A DNA stretch of 64,000 bases from Phocaeicola_A sp036804505 (GTDB taxonomy: Bacteria > Bacteroidota > Bacteroidia > Bacteroidales > Bacteroidaceae): NCBI GenBank assembly GCA_036804505.1, contig DAIRSI010000009.1:61437-125436 (forward strand), given 5' to 3'. The notes beneath the pieces are model-generated. The model was not told the DNA's origin, made no database searches, and saw nothing but the letters and a program-made list of their open reading frames with translations. The translations under genes and the position numbers were made by a program. This document shows positions 26,724 to 35,504 of this stretch, in pieces; position 1 is the first letter of the stretch; each line of letters opens with the position of its first letter.

Positions 26724-26822
26724 CAAATATAATGTTATTTCCTGAATTCATAGGCAAAATTTGATAAAAAGTTCCCGAATTCATAGGCAAGTTGTGATGT
26801 TTTGTACTAAATTCATAGGCAA
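26724..26822 (-). promoter_or_regulatory. Promoter of the ATPase gene with three phased direct repeats
   Basis: The minus-strand -7 box TATATTTG (26724-26731) is perfect; TTTG at 26755-26758 could be -33 (23-nt spacing). Upstream lie three copies of TTGCCTATGAATTC (minus strand) at 26744-26757, 26777-26790 and 26809-26822. The last copy differs at one base. Spacing is 33 and 32 bp, about three helical turns, which suggests repeated binding of one protein on the same face. The first copy overlaps the -33 region. Confidence 0.6.
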
Positions 26823-26880
26823 ACGGGAGAGGGAAAATTGTTTGAAGTTATGTGCAAAGGCTGTTAGGACCTTCCGAAAG

Positions 26881-27050
26881 CTGGGACGGAGCAAGCTTGG
26901 TAAGGGGTTGCAGACTTGGGTAGGGACGGAGCGTTTGGTAGGGATGGTGCGTTTGGTAGGGATGGTGCGTTTGGTAGGGACGGAGCAGGTTGGGTAGAGT
27001 GGCGCAGATTTGGGAATGCGGTGCAGACTTCATAGGGTGGTGCAGACGTT
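26881..27050. repeat. Degenerate 18-bp minisatellite
   Basis: Two identical 18-bp units (26931-26948, 26949-26966; GCGTTTGGTAGGGATGGT) and a third at 16/18 (26967-26984) are flanked on both sides by decayed copies sharing GCAGACTTGGGTAGGG-like words, about eight in all. The region is G-rich on the plus strand and not part of a credible gene. It occupies most of the 498-bp gap before the lipoprotein gene. Confidence 0.75.
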
Positions 27051-27200
27051 GAAAGAAGAAAATGAGCTGGTTTAATAAAGGTAAAACTACGTGAACGCAG
27101 GACAAATCATCCCGACAAAGTATCCTCGTTCCGGCCAATCGCCGTAACTTTGTTCTCGCTCTGAAAAATACGAGTGATTACTTATTATTAAAAAAACTAT

Positions 27201-28061
27201 ATGATGATTACAGGTAAATCTAATCTTATCAATGCTTTCATGCTCTGCCTGGCTGTCATGTTCATGGCGGGCTGCAGTAAGGAAGAGGGGGTTAAGGAAT
27301 TGAAGCTTTCCACTATGGAAAGCACGGTGCAGACCGACAGCATTGCTTATGCTTTTGATATTGTGTCGGGTAATGGCGGTTATCAGGTTGAGGTGAATAC
27401 CGACAACAAGGAAGAACCCGTGGCAAAGGCTACGGTGACGGGCAACCACGTGAGTGTGGATTTGCTCAAGCCGTACACGCGGCTGACGGTGGCGGATGCT
27501 GCCGGACAGGCGGTGCAACTCACGATTGAGTCGACCAACCGCACGCTCCAGGTGGAGAGTCAGATGGTGATGGTTTCCTACGGAAGCTACTTGCGCTCCA
27601 AACTGTCGTGGGGCAACGGCGGATATTACGTGCTGAAGCATTCACAGGACGATTGCGCGGAGGTTACTTTTGAAAGGGACGGATCCTTTATGGTGAAGGC
27701 GGTCCATCCGGGTACCATGCATCTGGTTGTTTCGGACAGCCGGGGCACGACGAACGAGTTTGATGTAAGTGTCGGGCCGGGATGTGATATCACGGGGTCT
27801 TCGCTTACCTACTCTCTTACCCGACAGGAGGCATCTTACGGACCTTACACGTTCCCTATCAAGTATGGTGTGGGAGAATGGAAAATAGTTTCCAGTCCGG
27901 AGGCTCTTCACACACCGTTCAATCTGGTGGTGCCAAAGGATAAAGTGCGCGAACAGGATTTCCTGCAGGTGTACATACCGAAGGATACGGTGGGCACACT
28001 CCCTATCATGCTCGAGGACAAGGCAGGGAACAAGGTGACTGTGACTATTGAAATCAAATAA
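27201..28061 (+). CDS. Lipoprotein of unknown function
   Basis: 286 residues. The lipoprotein signal ends VMFMAGC (Cys25 or so), followed by SKEEG. The mature part is all beta, with two or three repeated immunoglobulin-like stretches (YQVEVNTDN, MHLVVSDSRG with a BIG2-like pattern GSFMVKAVHPGTMHLVV, and KVTVTIEIK at the end). I do not recognise a family. It may be a periplasmic or surface-anchored protein. A TAACTTTG box at 27145-27152 could be its -7 element, 48 nt upstream. The ATG at 27201 is followed by another at 27204; either is possible. Confidence 0.7.
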   Translation: MMITGKSNLINAFMLCLAVMFMAGCSKEEGVKELKLSTMESTVQTDSIAYAFDIVSGNGGYQVEVNTDNKEEPVAKATVTGNHVSVDLLKPYTRLTVADAAGQAVQLTIESTNRTLQVESQMVMVSYGSYLRSKLSWGNGGYYVLKHSQDDCAEVTFERDGSFMVKAVHPGTMHLVVSDSRGTTNEFDVSVGPGCDITGSSLTYSLTRQEASYGPYTFPIKYGVGEWKIVSSPEALHTPFNLVVPKDKVREQDFLQVYIPKDTVGTLPIMLEDKAGNKVTVTIEIK

Positions 28062-28153
28062 CCGGGGAGAAAGAATGTTTCTGACGACAGACGTGGAATT
28101 TGCGTTGTCGTGTGCAGGCGGTTGAGTTTGGCAGGTAGCGTAGTGGTTGAGGC

Positions 28154-28402
28154 CTAAAGTCTGCGCAATGACTTGTTGCTCCATTTCATACGAAGGGGGA
28201 ATTTCCACAAGCAGAACATCAGCGTGGAGAGGACGCCGACGATGCTTCCCACCAACACGTCTTCCGGAAAATGCTGGGAAAGATATATTCTGGAGAATCC
28301 GCCTAAAAGCGCAATCAGATAGCAAGTGAACTTTACCGGTTGCTTGGTGGATATCACGGAGAGGCAAAAAAACAAGGCGAAGAATCTTTTGTCGGATGTC
28401 TG
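28154..28402 (-). pseudogene. C-terminal remnant of a PAP2-family phosphatase
   Basis: About 80 codons contain only the last PAP2 motif: SRIYLSQHFPED, matching SRx5Hx3D, followed by VLVGSIVGVLSTL. The two earlier active-site motifs (Kx6RP and PSGH) are missing, so it cannot be a working enzyme. The frame runs without interruption from the stop codon of the membrane-protein gene (28403-28405), in the same reading frame, and has no ATG; a TTG at 28375 is the only start. It probably results from a deletion that removed the front of a PAP2 gene. Confidence 0.7.
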
Positions 28403-29278
28403 TCAGTGTTTTCTTTTGCTCAGCATTATTACCAGAATGATGAGTGCGATGAACGCTGTGAGGATGCCTATCATGGGCCAGCGGTATCGGTCGGGATATA
28501 TCCAGATTTCTTTCATCAGCCCCCAGCGGCCTACCACTTCAACGGCTGTCCAGAATACTACAACGGTGGCGATGGAATAGCGTATGGCATATCCCCAAGT
28601 TTTCACCTTGAGCAGATGGCGCATCATGAAGAAGGATGCAAACAGGCAGCCGAAAGCTACGAGTGCCGTTACGGGGTGGCGGTCGCCCAGAAAATTATCG
28701 TCGTAGCAGAACAGAAGGACCAGATAGCTTGTCCAGGTAATGACGTTGAATTCCATGAATGTGACGATTGATGTGTGCCGCACCATCGGACGCAATTCTG
28801 CCTCCGAATCTATTCGTTTCAATAATTTTTTCTGCAGGAAGTTCATCACGTCGCATCCTGTCTTCACGGAGAAGAAATAGAGCATGGTGAACATTACCCA
28901 GAAGCCGAATGAAGCGGGCAAAATGAGATATTCGGGTTTGGTCATCACTCCGTATGCGTCGGCCACGGGTTGCATTCCATATCGGTGGGTGTAATATACG
29001 AAGAGAAATTCCACCCAGCCTGTCCAGAACAACAGTCCGCCGATGAGTCCGAACATTGACTGGAGTGTGTCTCCTTTCAGAAATACGCCTGTTATCACGA
29101 TGATGAATCCCACGGCTCCGAGGGCGAAACCTGCTACGTGCAGCGTTCCGGGCTCCATGAATTTTTCCATCAGAATCATTGATGCATGTCCTAGCGGCAT
29201 GAGCAGAAGCACTACGATGAATGCCACGACGCCCATCATCACACTCTTTGCTGTATAGCTTGTTTTCGTTGTATCCAT
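28403..29278 (-). CDS. Polytopic membrane protein of unknown function
   Basis: 291 residues with about seven hydrophobic segments (for example VVAFIVVLLLMPLGHASMIL, FGLIGGLLFWTGWVEFLFV and a last one near the C terminus ending SKRKH). I do not recognise the family. The TWTSYLVLLFCYDDNFLGDRH loop is the most conserved-looking part. It has a strong promoter match upstream. The stop codon is followed in frame by the PAP2 remnant. Confidence 0.75.
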   Translation of the reverse strand: MDTTKTSYTAKSVMMGVVAFIVVLLLMPLGHASMILMEKFMEPGTLHVAGFALGAVGFIIVITGVFLKGDTLQSMFGLIGGLLFWTGWVEFLFVYYTHRYGMQPVADAYGVMTKPEYLILPASFGFWVMFTMLYFFSVKTGCDVMNFLQKKLLKRIDSEAELRPMVRHTSIVTFMEFNVITWTSYLVLLFCYDDNFLGDRHPVTALVAFGCLFASFFMMRHLLKVKTWGYAIRYSIATVVVFWTAVEVVGRWGLMKEIWIYPDRYRWPMIGILTAFIALIILVIMLSKRKH

Positions 29279-29319
29279 GGTTTTATTTATTAAGGTTTGT
29301 AATATGTTTGTTGTGATTA

Positions 29320-29351
29320 CAAATATACTTTTTTATTTTTTCAAAATCAAA
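29320..29351 (-). promoter_or_regulatory. Promoter of the membrane-protein gene
   Basis: On the minus strand TTTG (29348-29351), 20 nt, then TATATTTG (29320-29327): a consensus Bacteroides promoter ending 41 nt before the ATG. Confidence 0.7.
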
Positions 29352-29430
29352 TGGCTGAGGGATTTTGGCGTGTTTTTTGGACTCGGGAAGTAGGGGAAGG
29401 GACGGCAGGCCGTCATTTCTTGTTCGTTTA

Positions 29431-29461
29431 CAAAGGTAGCACCTTTTTCCGGAACGGCAAA
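29431..29461 (-). repeat. Promoter-bearing repeat, copy A
   Basis: Minus strand: TTTG (29458-29461), a 19-nt spacer, TACCTTTG (29431-29438). The spacer CCGTTCCGGAAAAAGGTGC is nearly identical to those at 36442-36460 and 37072-37090. This makes a second promoter about 150 nt upstream of the membrane-protein gene. The rest of the 321-bp gap (29279-29599) holds the nearer promoter and no gene I can support. Confidence 0.65.
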
Positions 29462-29599
29462 CTTTGTATGTTTAATTCGGAAAAAAGTTTCATCAGAGTA
29501 CAGAGATTGTTGTGCTTGTGTCCGTTTGTCATTCCGTATGGAGGTGCTGCCTTATGTGGTGTTCATGCTGTCGGGCAAGGCGTGGGGATGGGTAAAACC

Positions 29600-30979
29600 C
29601 TATTCTGTTCCTCCTCCCAGTGCATGATATAGTGAGATAATACCTTCAATTTCGTCGAGTCGGTCGCTCACGGCGGTGAGTCGGGCCGAAAGCAATGTCT
29701 GCCGTGCGGTGAGCACGTCCAGATAGTTCGTGGAGCCATTGCTCATGAGCAGCGTGATGTTGCGTTCGGCAGCTGTGAGTTTCTCAATCTGTTGCCGGTC
29801 GTTTTGTTGCTTGGCCAGAGCTGTCTGCCACTGTTTCAGTGCGTTGTTTACCTCGGCACCGGCATCCAGAATGCTCTGCGTGTAGCCGAGCAGAGCCTCT
29901 TGATACTGCGCCTTGGCAATCTTCAGCCCGGCCTCGTTCAGGCCTTTACTGAAAAGGGGCTGCGTGAGCGAACCTACTGCAGTGAGCAGCAGTTTGCCGG
30001 GGTTCACGATGATTGCCCCGGTACTATTCGTCCACCCCGCAGTCCCACTCAGAGTGATGGAAGGATAAAAAGCCGAACGGGCTTTGTTCACACCGTAGAA
30101 CGCTTTCTTCAGCATGTACTCGGCCTGCATCACATCGGGCCTCTTGCCGAGCAGGGAGAGGGGTACTCCCACAGCCAGCGATGTGGGGAACTGCTGCTCC
30201 TTCAGAGTGCTCCGTCTTATGGCTTGCGGCGTGCGCCCGATGAGAGTGGACAGTGAGTTCTCCTGTTCGCTTATCTGTTGTTTCAGCTTGAGGGCCGAGT
30301 GCTGGGCGCCCAGGCAGTTGGCCTCCGCCTGGTTCACCTCGGCTTCCGTTGCCCGTCCGGCTTCTTTCATGGCCGTCTTCGCCTTCACGTCCTCCTGCCA
30401 CGAGTCGATGGTTTGCTCCGTGATTTCCAGCTGGCGGTCCAGCATCAGGAGCGAGTAATATCCGTCGGCAATCGTGGCGATGAGTTTCGTGCGCACAGCC
30501 AGTGCGTAGGCTTCTGTCTGTTGCAGGGCAGCCTTCTTCTGCAGCGCGTTGTTGCGCAGCGAGCCGAAGGCATCCACTTCCCAGCTCGACGAAGCACCCA
30601 GAGAGTAGGTCTTCGTGGTCTTCGAGCCGTCCAGACTGCTCAGCTCCCCCTGCGGAGTGAGTGAGAGCGATGGCAGAAAAGCGGCATGGGACTGCCTTAA
30701 GGTGGCCTGAGCCTCCTCCGTCTGCAGCAAAGCCTTCTGCAAATCGGTATTCCGGCTCAGTCCCTCCTCAATGAGAGAGGTCAGTTCGGGGTCGGTGAAC
30801 AGTTGTTTCCACGACAAAGTGACTATCGAAGTCGTGTCGTTCCTTCCGAGCGAATCCCTGTAAAGCCCCTCTACTGGCAGATTCCCCGGCCGCTTGTAGT
30901 GCGTGTAGATGCCGCAGCCGCTCAGCAGCACAATCATCATCGGCATCAGCAATAATCCGTGTATATATCTTTTCATCAT
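29600..30979 (-). CDS. Outer-membrane efflux lipoprotein (TolC/NodT family)
   Basis: 459 residues. The lipoprotein signal ends VLLSGC (about Cys22). Two internal OEP repeats follow with long amphipathic helices (TDLQKALLQTEEAQATLRQSHAAFLPSLSL and LLGKRPDVMQAEYMLKKAFYGVNKARSAFYPSITL), as in NodT/OprM proteins. It would form the trimeric exit duct of the pump encoded just upstream. Its ATG overlaps the RND stop by one base (TGATG), so the three pump genes are translationally coupled. Confidence 0.93.
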   Translation of the reverse strand: MMKRYIHGLLLMPMMIVLLSGCGIYTHYKRPGNLPVEGLYRDSLGRNDTTSIVTLSWKQLFTDPELTSLIEEGLSRNTDLQKALLQTEEAQATLRQSHAAFLPSLSLTPQGELSSLDGSKTTKTYSLGASSSWEVDAFGSLRNNALQKKAALQQTEAYALAVRTKLIATIADGYYSLLMLDRQLEITEQTIDSWQEDVKAKTAMKEAGRATEAEVNQAEANCLGAQHSALKLKQQISEQENSLSTLIGRTPQAIRRSTLKEQQFPTSLAVGVPLSLLGKRPDVMQAEYMLKKAFYGVNKARSAFYPSITLSGTAGWTNSTGAIIVNPGKLLLTAVGSLTQPLFSKGLNEAGLKIAKAQYQEALLGYTQSILDAGAEVNNALKQWQTALAKQQNDRQQIEKLTAAERNITLLMSNGSTNYLDVLTARQTLLSARLTAVSDRLDEIEGIISLYHALGGGTE

Positions 30980-33900
30980 CAGTTTTCTTTAAGTTCGTTA
31001 TCATGAGTTCTTTTCGGCATCACGCGTTCCTCGATGGTCTGGAATACGATGAAGAGTACCGGCTCCACCACCAGCAGCGTGACCGTTCCCAGCAGCATGC
31101 CGCCTGCCACGCACACACCCAGCGAGATGTTGCCGTTGGCGCCCGCACCCGTGGAGAACACAAGCGGCATCATGCCGATAATCATGCACAGGGCCGTCAT
31201 CAGGATAGGGCGGAAACGTGCCGATGCGGCCGAGAGGGCGGCTTCGGCAATGCTCATTCCTTTGTGGCGTCGGGTCGAAGCATATTCGGTGAGCAGGATG
31301 GAGGTTTTTGCAAGCAGTCCGATGAGCATGATAAGCCCCGTCTGCATGTAGATGTTGTTCTCCACCCCGAACATTTTGGCGAAGAGGAAGCTGCCCAACA
31401 ATCCGAAGGGGATGGAGAGCATCACCGCAACGGGTATGAACAGGCTTTCGTAAAGACAGCACAGAATGACGTAGACGAATACCAGACAAATCATGAAGAT
31501 GAGCACTGTAGTGGAGCCCGATGAAGCCTCGTCGCGCGACAGACCACTGAACTCATATCCGTAGCCCGACGGCAAAGTCTCCTTGGCCACTTCCTGCACC
31601 GCTTTGATGGCATCGCCCGAGCTGTATCCGTCGGCTGCCGATGCGCTCACCATGATGGAACTGAAGAGGTTGAAACGAGTAAGGCTTTCCGGTCCGTACA
31701 CTTTTTTCAGTGTCACGAAATTGCTCACCGACTGCATCTTTCCGTCCGACGAGCGCACGAACATATTGTTGAGCGACTCCACATTGAGGCGAAATTCCGG
31801 ACTGGCCTGAATCATCACTCGGTAGAGTTTCGAAAACCGGTTGATGTTCGAAGCATAATTGCCGCCCAGATAGGACGACATTACGCTCAGCACGTCCGAC
31901 GGCTCCACGTTCTGCCTCTTGCATTTGGCGGCATCCACATCTACCATGTACTGCGGAAACCGCGAGTCGAACGAAGTCATTGCGCTCTGAATCTCCGGTC
32001 TCTTGGCCAGTGCCGCGATGAATTGGTTGGTATGTTTCTGCAGATTCTCCACCGTGCCGCCTTGCCGGTCCTGCACGTATATTTCAAGTCCGTTGCTCAC
32101 TCCGTAACCCATCACCATAGGCGGAGCGAAGGCAAAAACTTTGGCTTCTTTGATGTCTGCCGTCAGAGCGAAAATCTGTCCGATGACAGCATCCTTGCTG
32201 TCCTCGCGCCGTTTGCGCTCGCTCCAGTTGTTCAGTCTCACGATGAACGAGCCGCCCGACTGGGTCATGCTTCCGCTCATCATGTTGTAGCCCGTGATCT
32301 TGGAATAGAGATATATCTGTGGCAGCTTCTCCAGGCGTTTCTCCACACGGTCCATCGTCTTTTGCGTCTGGGCGATGGAGCTGCCCGGCGATGTGGTGAC
32401 CGAAACGAAGATGGTGCCTGTGTCCTCATCGGGAATCAGTCCGGTCTTGGTAGTCTCCAACAATACGAATAGAGCCACCGCAGCCACGGCAATCGATGCT
32501 CCCACCATCCATTTCCTCTTGAAGAAGAACGAGAGCACCCGTTTGTACTTTTCGCCTATTTTGTGGAACGAAGCATCGAAAGCGATGTGGAAGCGCGAAG
32601 AGAAACTCAGTTTCCCACCGTCCTCGGCCGTTTTGTGCGGTGTCATGATGAGAGCGCAGAGAGCCGGACTCAGCGTGAGTGCATTCACTGCCGATATGGC
32701 CACAGCCACAGCCATGGTCACTCCGAACTGGGTGTAGAAGGTTCCCGAAGTTCCGCCCATGAAGCACACAGGTACGAACACCGCCATGAACACAAGACTC
32801 GTGGTGATGATGGCCGAGGTGATGCCGCCCATGGCATCCACGGTAGCCTTGTAGCGCGACTTGTATCCATCATCGAACTTCGCCTGCACGGCTTCCACCA
32901 CCACTATGGCATCGTCCACCACCGTTCCTATCACGAGAACGAGAGCAAACAGCGTGAGCAGATTGATGCTGAACCCTGCCAGATAGATGAAGGCGAAAGT
33001 GCCAATCAGCGACACGATGATGGAAACGGAAGGTATGATGGTCGAGCGCACGCTCTGCAGGAAAATATAAACCACCACGATGACCAGCAGAATGGCTTCA
33101 ATCAGTGTTTCGAGCACATTGGCAATGGAAGCGTCCAGAAAGTCTTTCGTGCTCATCAAGTCCTTAAGCACGATACCTTTGGGCAGTTGCGAATTGATTT
33201 CCTTCGTTAGTTTGTCTATTTGGGTGATGATTTCATTGGCATTGGAGCCGGCTGTCTGCATCACCATGCACATGGCAGCCGGATGCCCTTTCGCCTCGCA
33301 GTTGTTGTCGTATGACACTGCTCCCAGTTCCACGCGTGCCACATCTCTGATGCGCAGTACCTCGCCGTTGGATAACGACTTTACCACCAGGTTGCCGTAT
33401 TCTTCTGCATTCTCGTAGCGTCCTCTGTACTTCAGCGTGTACTGGAAGGTGTTCTTTGATTCCGAACCTACCGACCCCACCGGCGATTCTATATTTTCCT
33501 GTCCCAGCACATTGGCGATGTCCGACGGCATAAGTCCGTACTGTGCCATCTTCGATGGGTCCAGCCAGATGCGCATGGAGTAGTCTCCGCCGATGATATT
33601 CACTTCGCCCACACCCGTTATTCGCTGGATGCGCGGAACAATGTTAATCTTGAAATAGTTGATGAGGAAGGTCTTGTCGTAGCTGTCGTCGGGACTGTAG
33701 AGCGTCATGATTTTCAGCTGACTGGTTTGTCTCTTCTCGGTAGTCACGCCTATTTTCGTAACCTCGGCAGGCAGCTGTCCGGTCACCTTCGACACACGGT
33801 TCTGCACGTTCACCGCAGCCATGTCGGAGTTTGTTCCCTGCTTGAAATAGATGGAGATGGTGGCCGTTCCCGAGTTGGTAGCGGTGGATGTCATGTAAAT

Positions 33901-34128
33901 CATGTTCTCCACTCCGTTGATGGATTCCTCCAGCGGTACGATGACACTCTTTTGCAGCGTTTCGGCACTGGCACCCGTGTATGTAGCGCTCACCATCACA
34001 GTAGGTGGAGCGATGTCGGGATACTGTTCCATAGGCAGATTGGTGAGTCCGATGATGCCTATCATCACGAACAGCACGGAGATGCAGACCGAGAGAATGG
34101 GCCGGTCTATGAATAATTTCGTTGTCAT
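30979..34128 (-). CDS. RND efflux permease, HAE1 type (AcrB-like)
   Basis: 1049 residues, the usual length. Two homologous halves each have an initial transmembrane helix (near IDRPILSVCISVLFV), a large periplasmic loop and five more helices. The TM4 proton-relay motif VVDDAIVVVEAV has both aspartates. The N-terminal NLPMEQYPDIAPPTV and the G-rich LMSGSM segments are typical of drug-exporting HAE1 pumps. It would take up hydrophobic drugs, bile salts or detergents from the periplasm and inner membrane. It follows the adaptor by 15 nt. Confidence 0.95.
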   Translation of the reverse strand: MTTKLFIDRPILSVCISVLFVMIGIIGLTNLPMEQYPDIAPPTVMVSATYTGASAETLQKSVIVPLEESINGVENMIYMTSTATNSGTATISIYFKQGTNSDMAAVNVQNRVSKVTGQLPAEVTKIGVTTEKRQTSQLKIMTLYSPDDSYDKTFLINYFKINIVPRIQRITGVGEVNIIGGDYSMRIWLDPSKMAQYGLMPSDIANVLGQENIESPVGSVGSESKNTFQYTLKYRGRYENAEEYGNLVVKSLSNGEVLRIRDVARVELGAVSYDNNCEAKGHPAAMCMVMQTAGSNANEIITQIDKLTKEINSQLPKGIVLKDLMSTKDFLDASIANVLETLIEAILLVIVVVYIFLQSVRSTIIPSVSIIVSLIGTFAFIYLAGFSINLLTLFALVLVIGTVVDDAIVVVEAVQAKFDDGYKSRYKATVDAMGGITSAIITTSLVFMAVFVPVCFMGGTSGTFYTQFGVTMAVAVAISAVNALTLSPALCALIMTPHKTAEDGGKLSFSSRFHIAFDASFHKIGEKYKRVLSFFFKRKWMVGASIAVAAVALFVLLETTKTGLIPDEDTGTIFVSVTTSPGSSIAQTQKTMDRVEKRLEKLPQIYLYSKITGYNMMSGSMTQSGGSFIVRLNNWSERKRREDSKDAVIGQIFALTADIKEAKVFAFAPPMVMGYGVSNGLEIYVQDRQGGTVENLQKHTNQFIAALAKRPEIQSAMTSFDSRFPQYMVDVDAAKCKRQNVEPSDVLSVMSSYLGGNYASNINRFSKLYRVMIQASPEFRLNVESLNNMFVRSSDGKMQSVSNFVTLKKVYGPESLTRFNLFSSIMVSASAADGYSSGDAIKAVQEVAKETLPSGYGYEFSGLSRDEASSGSTTVLIFMICLVFVYVILCCLYESLFIPVAVMLSIPFGLLGSFLFAKMFGVENNIYMQTGLIMLIGLLAKTSILLTEYASTRRHKGMSIAEAALSAASARFRPILMTALCMIIGMMPLVFSTGAGANGNISLGVCVAGGMLLGTVTLLVVEPVLFIVFQTIEERVMPKRTHDNELKEN

Positions 34129-34143
34129 ATTCCGTTCCTCCCG

Positions 34144-35244
34144 TTATTTCTTGTTCTTTGTAGTACCCACAGTAATGCCGTCCTGCAACAGTCCGGCGCC
34201 GTCGGATATAACCATATCACCTTCTTTCAGACCGCTTTCCACAATGTATTCTGTGCCGTCATTGATGGGCAGCACCGTAATCTTAGTGGATTGTGTCTTT
34301 CCGTTCACAACCTTATACGTAAACACCTTGTCCTGAATTTCGTAGGTAGCCGCTTGCGGAATCACTATGCAATTGTGGCTTGTCGTAGGCAAAATGATAT
34401 TGCCCGTGTTTCCACTCCGCAGCAGATGGTCGGGGTTGGCAAACGAGGCTCTCACACTTACTGCTCCGGTGCTCTTGTCGACTATGCCGCTGATGGCGTC
34501 AATATTCCCTTTTATGTTATATTTGCTGCCGTCGCTCAGAGTCAGTTCCACTGCCGGCATCCCTGCAATGCTGGATGCGTTTCCCGATTGGCGCGACAGC
34601 TCGAGTATCTTGTTTTCCGTGAGCGAGAAGTACACATGCATCACTCGGTCGTCCGAAACCGAAACCAGCGGAGTGGTGATGTTCGAACTTACCAACGCAC
34701 CTACACGGTAGGAGATCATGCCAGCAGTTCCGTCCACCGGACTCTTCACCTCGGTGTACGACAAATCGTTCTGTGCTTTCACGCATTCGGCACGAGCTTG
34801 TGCAAGAGTTGCGTTTTTCGCTCTCAGCGTAATCTGTGACTGTTGCAGATCGTATTCCGAAATGACTTTCTGAGCAAACAGTTTCTGGTTGCTCTCGTAG
34901 GTGAGTTGTGCATTGGCCACACCGGCTGCCGCACTTTCCACGTTGGCTTTCGCTGTGGCTAGAGCCGCACGGTAGGGCACTTGGTCAATCACGAACAAGG
35001 TCTGTCCTTTCTTGACATTGGCTCCTTCATTGATGCATATTTGGGTAATCTTTCCCGATACTTGCGGATAAATGTCCACATCCTGTGTTCCTTGAATCGT
35101 TGCCGAATAGCTGGTCTGCAACGTCTTGTCGCACCGTGTCACCTTAATCGTCGGATAATTGTTGTCGGAAGGCATGGTCTGCATCTTCCGGCAACCGCTC
35201 ATCAGCATGATTGCGCATGCCAAAATCAAATACTTCTGTTTCAT
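34144..35244 (-). CDS. RND periplasmic adaptor (AcrA/HlyD family) lipoprotein
   Basis: About 366 residues starting at the ATG at 35244 (MKQKYLILACAIMLMSGC), which gives a clean lipoprotein signal. The frame extending upstream to 35391 would precede the promoter and is rejected. A split lipoyl domain (DVDIYPQVSGKI and the SPVDGTAG motif) flanks a coiled-coil hairpin (about 100-165), and a beta-barrel and membrane-proximal domain follow. It bridges the inner-membrane pump and the outer-membrane duct. First gene of the operon, divergent from the AraC regulator. A GATATTTG -7-like box lies at 35272-35279. Confidence 0.93.
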   Translation of the reverse strand: MKQKYLILACAIMLMSGCRKMQTMPSDNNYPTIKVTRCDKTLQTSYSATIQGTQDVDIYPQVSGKITQICINEGANVKKGQTLFVIDQVPYRAALATAKANVESAAAGVANAQLTYESNQKLFAQKVISEYDLQQSQITLRAKNATLAQARAECVKAQNDLSYTEVKSPVDGTAGMISYRVGALVSSNITTPLVSVSDDRVMHVYFSLTENKILELSRQSGNASSIAGMPAVELTLSDGSKYNIKGNIDAISGIVDKSTGAVSVRASFANPDHLLRSGNTGNIILPTTSHNCIVIPQAATYEIQDKVFTYKVVNGKTQSTKITVLPINDGTEYIVESGLKEGDMVISDGAGLLQDGITVGTTKNKK

Positions 35245-35322
35245 ATCTTTCTGTATTCTGTTAAAACCGGCGCAAATATCGTCCGTCTGTTCGGAAACTT
35301 TCATACCGAAAAGAAACCACGG

Positions 35323-35400
35323 TTTGTCAAATCCGAAACAAAAGGCAGATTTTTTCTTCTGATTTGCAAATATCTGTTTCCCTTTTGTCAAATCCGAAAC
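35323..35400. promoter_or_regulatory. Two 17-bp direct repeats between efflux operon and AraC gene
   Basis: TTTGTCAAATCCGAAAC occurs identically at 35323-35339 and 35384-35400, a 61-bp period. The nearer copy is about 44 bp upstream of the adaptor's -7-like box, a usual place for an AraC-type activator. The adjacent regulator is the likely ligand. Confidence 0.65.
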
Positions 35401-35504
35401 TCTGTCAGCCTGCTAAAAAGATTAAAACCGGCTGTTAAATCCCGACAATGAGAATTGAATATGGACGATAAATGCTACCTTTACCCCCAACAAATAAATG
35501 GATT

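Noticed and set aside
26924..26984. Minisatellite as a CRISPR array
   Set aside because: Units are 18 bp and contiguous with no unique spacers; no cas genes are nearby.
27087..28367. Two minus-strand frames opposite the lipoprotein gene
   Set aside because: The plus-strand product has a clear lipoprotein signal; the minus-strand frames have neither signal nor domain and overlap it entirely.
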